Source of the DNA: Thiotrichaceae bacterium
GTDB lineage: Bacteria > Pseudomonadota > Gammaproteobacteria > Thiotrichales > Thiotrichaceae
Length of the DNA stretch: 12,358 nt
NCBI GenBank assembly: GCA_015494435.1
Contig: WGBH01000010.1
Span: 1-12,358, forward strand
Direction: 5' to 3'
The notes beneath the pieces are model-generated. The model did not search any database. It was not told the origin of the DNA and saw only the letters and a program-made list of their open reading frames with translations. The first letter of the stretch is position 1, and each line of letters opens with the position of its first letter. Below are positions 6,797 to 12,358 of the stretch, piece after piece. The position numbers and the translations under genes are program-made.

Positions 6797-7836
6797 TATT
6801 TATCTCCCTGATAACGTTTTTTATTGCCTCTTAATTGATAATGAATCACTGCTTTTTTATGTTCAGAATAGGTTTTTGAAAAATGAGACGTGCCATCACC
6901 CCTAGCAACAAAGTACAGTGCCTTTGACTCAGCAGGATGAAAAACCGCATTAAGATCTTCTGCACTTGGTGTTGTAATCGGCGTAGGCACTAAACCTGTA
7001 CGTGTATAAGTATTATAAGGATTATCACTTTTAAGATCGCGTTTACGAATATTGCCATCAAACTTATCCCCTAAGCCATAAATAATGGTTGGGTCTGTTT
7101 GTAACATCATACCTTTTTTAAGGCGATTTAAAAAAACGCGAGCAATCAAAGGTCGTTCAGTAGACTGTCCTGTTTCTTTTTCGACAATAGAGGCCAAAAT
7201 CAAGGCATCATAAGGTGTTTTGATTTCAGAATGCGGTTCACGTTTATCCCAGCCATCTTTTAATTTTTTTAGCATGGTTTGATGACTTCGCTTTAAAAAT
7301 TGTAAATCCGTTGTATTGCTAGGGTAACTATAGGTATCAGGAAAAAACCAACCTTCTGGATTAGGATAACGCTCCCCCTCTTTTGTCTGCATCAAATGCA
7401 TTATATTTTTATAATCATCATCCGAAAGTGTTTGCTTGAGATGAGGATCGGCTTTAATGACTTTGATTATTTCTTTAAAAGTATAGCCTTCTATGATTTT
7501 AGTTTGGTGCTGAATCGTTTTTCCTGAGGTAAAATGTTCGAGTACCTCACTCACCGTCATTCCTTTTTTTAGAGAAAATTCACCTGCCTTAATTTTACGA
7601 TCTTGTTTGGATAGTTTGGCTAAAATAACAAAGGCAAATGCAGGTTTAAATAGATCTTGTTGCTCTAAAAGTCTTGCTACTTGACGAATATTACTGCCTT
7701 TTTTAATAACAAAACTTGTAATATCTTCTTTTAGTCTTTGGCTGGTATATTTTTGATAAAAATAATTACCTGCAATCCCTGCTCCAACAAATACTATTAT
7801 TAATAATGAGAATAATCCTTTAAAAAATCTTTTCAT
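6796..7836 (-). CDS. mltG: Endolytic murein transglycosylase
   Basis: Inner-membrane YceG-family enzyme that cuts nascent peptidoglycan glycan strands and so sets their length. An N-terminal membrane anchor (about 6-27) follows a KRFFK start, then a LysM-like subdomain (about 38-100) and the YceG catalytic domain to the end. The catalytic glutamate is Glu219 in ASIVEKETGQ, equivalent to E. coli Glu218. Other family motifs are EGWFFPDTY (161-169), LQTDPTIIYG (245-254), YNTY (274-277), GLVPTPI (281-287) and FVARGDGTSHFSKTYSEH (309-326). At 346 residues it is full length (E. coli 340). The catalytic part lies in the periplasm. The gap to the pabC stop is 1 nt, and its stop overlaps the tmk start. 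Confidence 0.97.
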   Translation of the reverse strand: MKRFFKGLFSLLIIVFVGAGIAGNYFYQKYTSQRLKEDITSFVIKKGSNIRQVARLLEQQDLFKPAFAFVILAKLSKQDRKIKAGEFSLKKGMTVSEVLEHFTSGKTIQHQTKIIEGYTFKEIIKVIKADPHLKQTLSDDDYKNIMHLMQTKEGERYPNPEGWFFPDTYSYPSNTTDLQFLKRSHQTMLKKLKDGWDKREPHSEIKTPYDALILASIVEKETGQSTERPLIARVFLNRLKKGMMLQTDPTIIYGLGDKFDGNIRKRDLKSDNPYNTYTRTGLVPTPITTPSAEDLNAVFHPAESKALYFVARGDGTSHFSKTYSEHKKAVIHYQLRGNKKRYQGDK

Positions 7837-7837
7837 T

Positions 7838-8683
7838 CTAATTACTCTTTTTTTCTAATAGTCTAATTTTTTTTTGTAAATTATTAATTACAGTAAATAC
7901 AAAACTTCCTTTTTTATATTCAAAGTACCTTTCATTGAGTTTGACTACAAACCACAGACCGATGACTGAGTTAGTAAAAAAAATCCCATTCGCATTATCT
8001 ATATCTTGCATCGACACGCATCGCTCTATTACATCAATATTTTCTTTAGCTAACAAGGATATAATATAAGCACGCATAATACCTTTGATACCACATTGCT
8101 CCAGCGAGGGTGTGATTATCTGTTGTCCTAAAATAAGAAATACATTACTCATCGTGCCTTCAATAATATTACCTTGAATATCACTCACAAGTCCCTCCTG
8201 ACAATCATTCACTAATTCACTACGTGCAAGCACCTGTTCTAAGCGGTTCAAATGCTTAAAACCAGCTAATAAGGAATTATGTGTAAGCTGAGTATGGCAG
8301 TATTGAATTTTGATGCCATTATGACGATAGTTCTCAATATTTTCGGGAAGCTTATGTAATGCCAATAATCGTGTAGGTTTATTCAACCCTTGGGCTGAAT
8401 AACCACGTCCACCTGAACCACGGGTAATAATAATTTTTAAAATACAGTGACTGATATCTTGAGTAAGAAAGGCTATTTCTTGTCGCAAAATTTTCTCATC
8501 CAGACCGAGAATTTTGAGAACACGACAACCCCAATTTAAACGCTCTAAATGCTCATCCAGTAAAATACTCTTTCCTGATGAGATTAATAAGGTCTCCCAG
8601 ACACCATCGCCATATTGAAGACCTCGATCTGATACTGGCAAGGAATTTTGAAGTCGTCCATTGACCAATATACGCTGTTTCAA
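7838..8683 (-). CDS. pabC: Aminodeoxychorismate lyase
   Basis: PLP-dependent class IV aminotransferase-fold enzyme that splits 4-amino-4-deoxychorismate into p-aminobenzoate and pyruvate for folate synthesis. Its 281 residues compare with 269 in E. coli. Motifs are LVNG (6-9), DRGLQYGDGVWET (19-31), the PLP-binding lysine Lys143 in GFKHLNRLEQVLAR (141-154), and EGTMSNVF (175-182), which binds the cofactor phosphate. Class IV relatives such as branched-chain or D-amino-acid aminotransferases look similar; the place between fabF and mltG supports PabC. The start is TTG at 8683, one base after the fabF stop, with only a weak AAAAAGA behind it. No ATG or GTG lies between it and the upstream in-frame stop, so expression may depend on coupling to fabF. 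Confidence 0.94.
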   Translation of the reverse strand: MKQRILVNGRLQNSLPVSDRGLQYGDGVWETLLISSGKSILLDEHLERLNWGCRVLKILGLDEKILRQEIAFLTQDISHCILKIIITRGSGGRGYSAQGLNKPTRLLALHKLPENIENYRHNGIKIQYCHTQLTHNSLLAGFKHLNRLEQVLARSELVNDCQEGLVSDIQGNIIEGTMSNVFLILGQQIITPSLEQCGIKGIMRAYIISLLAKENIDVIERCVSMQDIDNANGIFFTNSVIGLWFVVKLNERYFEYKKGSFVFTVINNLQKKIRLLEKKSN

Positions 8684-8684
8684 T

Positions 8685-9929
8685 TTAAATCTTTTTAAAA
8701 ATCAACGTACCATTAGTACCACCGAAACCAAAAGAGTTACTCATAGCAATATTCACTTTTGTTTCGCGCGCTACGTTTGGGACATAATCCAAATCACAAG
8801 CAGGATCAGGGTCAATTAAATTAATCGTCGGTGGCAAAACTTGATCACGAATAGCTAAAATACTAAATATTGCCTCAATCCCTCCCGCAGCACCTAATAA
8901 ATGACCTGTCATTGATTTTGTTGAACTAATTGCAACCTTACGCACATGATGACCCATTGCACGTTTAAGCGCCTGAGTTTCAGCAACATCTCCCGCAGGC
9001 GTTGAAGTGCCATGTGCATTAATATAATCAATATCTTCAGGGTTTATACCCGCATCCTTCATGGCATGAACCATACAACGAGCAGCGCCTTCACCATCTT
9101 TAGAAGGAGAGGTCATATGGAAGGCATCACTACTCATCCCAAAACCAACCAACTCACAATAAATTTCAGCACCACGGGCTTTAGCTAATTCATATTCTTC
9201 TAACATGATAATCCCCGATCCATCCCCTAAGACAAAGCCATCACGACCTACATCCCATGGCCGACTCGCTGTTTGTGGATCATCATTACGTGTAGAGAGC
9301 GCACGAGCCGCCGCAAAACCACCAATGCCTAACGGTGTTGAACCCATTTCTGCACCACCTGCTAACATAATGTCCGCATCACCGTATTGAATCATACGCA
9401 TCGCATCGCCAATACTGTGTGTTGCGGTTGCACAAGCTGAAACAGGCGACATATTATGCCCTTTAAGACCGTGCATAATGGATAGATTACCTGCAACCAT
9501 ATTGACAATACTACTTGGCACGAAGAAAGGTGAAATTTTTCGTGGCCCACCATTAATAAAGGCTTGATAGTTTTTTTCAATGGTTCCAAGACCACCGATG
9601 CCTGAACCGACGATAGTTCCAATACGTTCAGCGTTTTCATCTGTGACTTCTAGTCCAGAATCTACTAGGGCATCCGTACCAGCTCCAATCCCATAATGTA
9701 TAAAAGGATCCATCTTACGTTGATCTTTACGTTTGATATAATCATCAACCTTAAAATCATCAACATTTCCCGCAATTTTTACTGTAAATAAACTGGTATC
9801 AAATAAGTCTTCACTGATTGCATTAATACCACTTTGACCTTCAACTATATTCTTCCATGCGATATCAATTTTAGAACCGACTGGAGAAACAATTCCTAAA
9901 CCTGTAACAACAACTCGACGATTTGACAC
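8685..9929 (-). CDS. fabF: 3-oxoacyl-[ACP] synthase II
   Basis: Condenses malonyl-ACP with acyl-ACP to extend fatty acids, and is the main elongation enzyme for C16:1 to C18:1 in E. coli. The thiolase-fold protein has 414 residues (E. coli 413). The catalytic Cys-His-His triad is Cys166 in VSACATATHSIG, His306 in NAHGTSTPAGD and His343 in TKSMTGHLLGAAGG. FGFGGTNG near the end is the usual C-terminal loop. The start is GTG at 9929, giving the expected MSNRRVVVTGLG N-terminus, with an AGGTGG ribosome binding site about 9 bp upstream. The gene is preceded by two hairpins in the 148-bp gap behind acpP, and followed by pabC after 1 nt. Confidence 0.98.
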   Translation of the reverse strand: MSNRRVVVTGLGIVSPVGSKIDIAWKNIVEGQSGINAISEDLFDTSLFTVKIAGNVDDFKVDDYIKRKDQRKMDPFIHYGIGAGTDALVDSGLEVTDENAERIGTIVGSGIGGLGTIEKNYQAFINGGPRKISPFFVPSSIVNMVAGNLSIMHGLKGHNMSPVSACATATHSIGDAMRMIQYGDADIMLAGGAEMGSTPLGIGGFAAARALSTRNDDPQTASRPWDVGRDGFVLGDGSGIIMLEEYELAKARGAEIYCELVGFGMSSDAFHMTSPSKDGEGAARCMVHAMKDAGINPEDIDYINAHGTSTPAGDVAETQALKRAMGHHVRKVAISSTKSMTGHLLGAAGGIEAIFSILAIRDQVLPPTINLIDPDPACDLDYVPNVARETKVNIAMSNSFGFGGTNGTLIFKKI

Positions 9930-9947
9930 AATAGCTTTCCACCTAGG

Positions 9948-10004
9948 AGATTAATTAGGAAAATATTTAAGCACTTAATCCATTAATACTTTCCTAATTA
10001 ATCT
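9948..10004. repeat. 15-bp perfect inverted repeat just upstream of fabF
   Basis: AGATTAATTAGGAAA (9948-9962) and TTTCCTAATTAATCT (9990-10004) are exact reverse complements around a 27-nt loop. On the transcribed strand the stem ends right next to the fabF ribosome binding site. There is no U-run after it, so a role in RNA folding, stability or protein binding is more likely than termination. Confidence 0.85.
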
Positions 10005-10019
10005 AAAATATTACACAAT

Positions 10020-10056
10020 AAAACCGCAACTTTTACGATTCAAAAGCCACGGTTTT
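10020..10056 (-). terminator. Terminator-like hairpin behind acpP (likely partial)
   Basis: Symmetric stem AAAACCG...CGGTTTT (7 bp) with a 3x3 internal loop, then CTTTT/AAAAG (5 bp) and a 7-nt apical loop. On the - strand the 3' arm ends in TTTT and runs into TTATTGTG. It starts 21 bp after the acpP stop. It probably ends part of the acpP transcripts, letting acpP be made in excess over fabF. Confidence 0.6.
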
Positions 10057-10077
10057 TAAGATCTATCAATAGATAAA

Positions 10078-10311
10078 TTATCCGTTATGGTCGTTAACGT
10101 AATCAATCGCTAACTGAACCGTTGTAATTTTTTCCGCCTCTTCATCTGGAATCTCTGTTCCAAACTCTTCTTCTAAAGCCATTACCAACTCAACTGTATC
10201 TAGTGAATCTGCCCCTAAGTCATCAACAAATGATGATTCATTTTTTACTTCGCTTTCTTCAACGCCTAACTGCTCAACAACAACACTTTTAACGCGTGCT
10301 TCAATACTCAT
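10078..10311 (-). CDS. acpP: Acyl carrier protein
   Basis: Small, acidic, cytoplasmic carrier of growing acyl chains. The 77 residues match E. coli AcpP (78). Ser36 in GADSLDTVELVMALEEEF is the site that receives 4'-phosphopantetheine. The sequence is rich in Asp and Glu, as expected for the four-helix ACP fold. The ATG has AAGGA about 10 bp upstream. It lies 200 bp from fabG, with its own predicted promoter in that gap, and 148 bp from fabF with a terminator-like hairpin, an arrangement that fits its need for very high expression compared with its neighbours. Confidence 0.99.
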   Translation of the reverse strand: MSIEARVKSVVVEQLGVEESEVKNESSFVDDLGADSLDTVELVMALEEEFGTEIPDEEAEKITTVQLAIDYVNDHNG

Positions 10312-10370
10312 GGTTTACATTTCCTTCATTAATAATAAAATTCTACCTAACCCCTATTGATCATCACATT

Positions 10371-10400
10371 TATATAGGGCACAAATTATTGATACCTCAA
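10371..10400 (-). promoter_or_regulatory. Predicted acpP promoter
   Basis: On the - strand, TTGAGG (10395-10400) and TATATA (10371-10376) are 18 bp apart, about 60 bp before the acpP start. It fits a sigma-70-type promoter placed to give acpP extra transcription inside the operon. Confidence 0.5.
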
Positions 10401-10511
10401 TACTAGCAGGGTTTAAGTTCTAAAATAGCGCAATGGCGGTGCATTGTAATAAAAATGCTTTGCTCTTACCAGATATAACGTCATCTGTATACTACACCCC
10501 CATCCCATGCT

Positions 10512-11267
10512 TTAAGACATATGCATACCACCATTTATATGCAGGGTTTCACCTGTCACATAAGCTCCCATATCGGATGCCAAAAAGAGTACTGCATGCG
10601 CAATATCCTCTGGATTACCTAATTTACCTAAAGGAATCTTAGTTAGCATTTCATTTCGTTGTTTATCCGAAAGAGCCTTCGTCATATCCGTATCAATAAA
10701 ACCGGGGGCAACAACATTGACCGTAATACCACGCGAACCAATTTCCCGTGCTAATGATTTAGAAAAACCAACAATGCCAGCTTTAGCTGCTGCATAGTTA
10801 GTCTGCCCAGCATTTCCAATTGAACCTAGCACGGATGCAATGGAAATAATACGTCCTTGCCTCGCTTTCATCATTCCACGCAAGCATATTTTACTGAGCT
10901 TAAAGACCGAACTAAGATTAGTTGTGATAACATCATCCCATTCATTATTTTTCATTCGCATCAATAGGTTATCACGGGTAATACCTGCATTATTAATTAA
11001 AATTGAAATCATACCATAATCAGCCACAATCATTTTTATAACATTATTAATGGACTCATCATTGGTTACATCCAATACCATTCCCTGTCCTTTAATTTTT
11101 GCTTTTGCAAAATAATCACTAATTGCCTCTGCCCCTGTTTCGCTGGTTGCAGTCCCTATTACCGTTGCCCCTGCTTTACCTAACGTTTTTGCAATTGCTT
11201 GACCTATACCGCGACTTGCTCCCGTTACCAACGTCACTTTTCCTTCTAATGATTCTTCTAAATTCAT
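10512..11267 (-). CDS. fabG: 3-oxoacyl-[ACP] reductase
   Basis: NADPH-dependent reductase that turns 3-oxoacyl-ACP into (R)-3-hydroxyacyl-ACP, the first reduction of each elongation round. Classic short-chain dehydrogenase of 251 residues (E. coli 244). The Rossmann motif TGASRGIG is at 15-22, NNAG at 92-95, and the catalytic Ser145, Tyr158 and Lys162 lie in SIASVLG and YAAAK. TGETLHINGGMHM closes the protein, as in other FabG. The N-terminus is a few residues longer than in E. coli; the ATG at 11267 has a modest AAGAGA about 10 bp upstream. The gap to fabD is 35 bp, so both are on one transcript. Position in the fab cluster separates it from the many other SDR enzymes. Confidence 0.97.
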   Translation of the reverse strand: MNLEESLEGKVTLVTGASRGIGQAIAKTLGKAGATVIGTATSETGAEAISDYFAKAKIKGQGMVLDVTNDESINNVIKMIVADYGMISILINNAGITRDNLLMRMKNNEWDDVITTNLSSVFKLSKICLRGMMKARQGRIISIASVLGSIGNAGQTNYAAAKAGIVGFSKSLAREIGSRGITVNVVAPGFIDTDMTKALSDKQRNEMLTKIPLGKLGNPEDIAHAVLFLASDMGAYVTGETLHINGGMHMS

Positions 11268-11302
11268 CTAATTTATCTCTTAATTATTTATGGATGAAAC
11301 AT

Positions 11303-12250
11303 TCAAACACCCGCTGATGTATTGGTCAACTCTAATGCTTTTTCTAATGAAGCATTATCATGAATACAAATATTTCCCAAACGACGATCAATGCGCCGAT
11401 TCAATCCAAATAAAATTTTTCCAGGTCCGAATTCTATAATACTATCCGCCCCTAAATCATTTTTTAACGTATTGATTGTATCCACCCAAAGCACAGGCTT
11501 GAACAATTGTTCAGACAATGCTGTTTTAATCTCATCAGTATGATTAAAACTTTGTGCATTGACGTTATGAAGCACCGATATATTTGCAGAAGAAAAAGGA
11601 ATATCAGACAATTTCTCAGATAACTTTATAGCCGCATCTCGCATTAATGAGCAATGCGAAGGTACACTCACTGCAAGTTTAATCGCGCGTTTAGCACCTG
11701 CAATTTTTAATTGCTTTATAGCTCTATCAATTGCTTGAGAATCACCTGCAATAACAACCTGCCCAGGAGAATTAAAATTAACCGCTTCAGCAATACCATC
11801 CTCTGCTGCTTGTTTACAAACTTTTATCACTTCCTCGTCTTTTAGACCTAAAATTGCAGCCATAGCACCTTCACCTTCTGGCACTGCTTGTTGCATTAAA
11901 CTTGCTCTTATTGCAACTAACTCAAGCGCATTTTCAAAAGATAAAACACCTGCAGCCACCAAAGCACTGTACTCCCCTAAACTATGCCCAGCCATACCTA
12001 TTGGCAAAGCACCGCCTTGTGCCTGCCAAACCCGCCATACAGCAATACCTGCTGTTAACATAACAGGTTGTGTGTTTTCCGTTTGATTGAGTGAACCATC
12101 CTCTGTCACTGTTAATTGCCATAAATCTCGATCAAGAAAATCAGATGCTTGTTGAAAGGTATATTTCACCTCTGAAAATGAATCGGCTAATTGTGCCAAC
12201 ATTCCTGTGGATTGAGATCCTTGACCAGGGAAGACTGCTGCAAATGCCAT
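11303..12250 (-). CDS. fabD: Malonyl-CoA:ACP transacylase
   Basis: Transfers malonate from CoA to ACP, making the extender unit for FabF. The 315 residues are usual (E. coli 309). Motifs are FPGQGSQ (7-13), the nucleophile Ser90 in GHSLGEYSALVAAG, Arg115 in AIRASLMQ, which pairs with the malonyl carboxylate, and His199 in SVPSHCSLM as the catalytic partner. A strong GAGGAG lies 5 bp before the ATG. In many relatives plsX and fabH precede fabD; only 108 bp remain in the window, so this cannot be tested, but a promoter is predicted there. Confidence 0.98.
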   Translation of the reverse strand: MAFAAVFPGQGSQSTGMLAQLADSFSEVKYTFQQASDFLDRDLWQLTVTEDGSLNQTENTQPVMLTAGIAVWRVWQAQGGALPIGMAGHSLGEYSALVAAGVLSFENALELVAIRASLMQQAVPEGEGAMAAILGLKDEEVIKVCKQAAEDGIAEAVNFNSPGQVVIAGDSQAIDRAIKQLKIAGAKRAIKLAVSVPSHCSLMRDAAIKLSEKLSDIPFSSANISVLHNVNAQSFNHTDEIKTALSEQLFKPVLWVDTINTLKNDLGADSIIEFGPGKILFGLNRRIDRRLGNICIHDNASLEKALELTNTSAGV

Positions 12251-12290
12251 ATTAACTCCTCGTTTATTGTATTGAATGGATATTCCATTT

Positions 12291-12319
12291 TTTATAGTAT
12301 TGCCTATCTATATAGGCAA
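12291..12319 (-). promoter_or_regulatory. Predicted fabD promoter with overlapping palindrome
   Basis: On the - strand, TTGCCT (12314-12319) and TATAAA (12291-12296) are 17 bp apart, about 40 bp before the fabD start. An 8-bp perfect inverted repeat, TTGCCTAT at 12300-12307 and ATAGGCAA at 12312-12319, covers the -35 and most of the spacer, like an operator. It lacks a following U-run, so it is unlikely to be a terminator. Confidence 0.5.
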
Positions 12320-12358
12320 AATTTCGTAAATAAAGCACTATTTATCACGAATTTGATC

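Noticed and set aside
6615..6905. 96-codon + strand ORF across the tmk-mltG junction
   Set aside because: It is fully antisense to two clearly real genes and shows no domain.
10433..10642. 69-codon + strand ORF at the end of fabG
   Set aside because: It lies mostly antisense to the well-supported fabG 3' end, and its residue make-up looks like a shadow frame.
1..12358. CRISPR arrays, rRNA or tRNA genes, phage or defence genes
   Set aside because: No spaced direct repeats, cloverleaf-like elements or defence-family motifs were seen on either strand.

Overview
The window looks like core chromosome of an AT-rich gammaproteobacterium. Evidence is the complete gene order fabD-fabG-acpP-fabF-pabC-mltG-tmk, the block trx-accA-tilS-YqhA family, and the protein sequences. 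The host could be a methanotroph or sulfur oxidiser (Methylococcales or Thiotrichales type), but no gene here settles this.

Left part, + strand (1-4606): the 3' end of an unidentified gene, possibly the tail of a methyltransferase-like protein; a ubiX-type flavin prenyltransferase; a thioredoxin read from a GTG start; accA (acetyl-CoA carboxylase carboxyltransferase alpha); tilS (tRNA-Ile lysidine synthetase); and a UPF0114/YqhA-family membrane protein that starts at TTG inside the tilS stop codon.

Middle (4607-6163): a single CbiM-like membrane permease on the - strand with a clear hairpin terminator, then 622 bases without a confident gene. That stretch holds a possible 45-codon ORF just ahead of the permease, a perfect 10-bp hairpin with a second related dyad, and a more GC-rich patch with a short match to the tail of TnpB/OrfB transposases. 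It is probably a scar of past insertion and decay.

Right part, - strand (6164-12358): a fatty-acid operon read right to left. FabD charges ACP with malonate; AcpP is the carrier; FabF extends the chain and FabG reduces the product. pabC (folate), mltG (cell-wall glycan ending) and tmk (dTMP to dTDP) follow with gaps or overlaps of about 1 nt, so they are almost certainly co-transcribed. Predicted control points are a promoter ahead of fabD that contains a palindrome, a promoter ahead of acpP, a terminator-like hairpin behind acpP, and a 15-bp inverted repeat just upstream of the fabF ribosome binding site. The usual next gene, holB, is not directly after tmk.

I found no new multi-gene system. 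The best leads are the orphan CbiM-like permease with its odd leader region and the RNA/DNA structures inside the fab operon.
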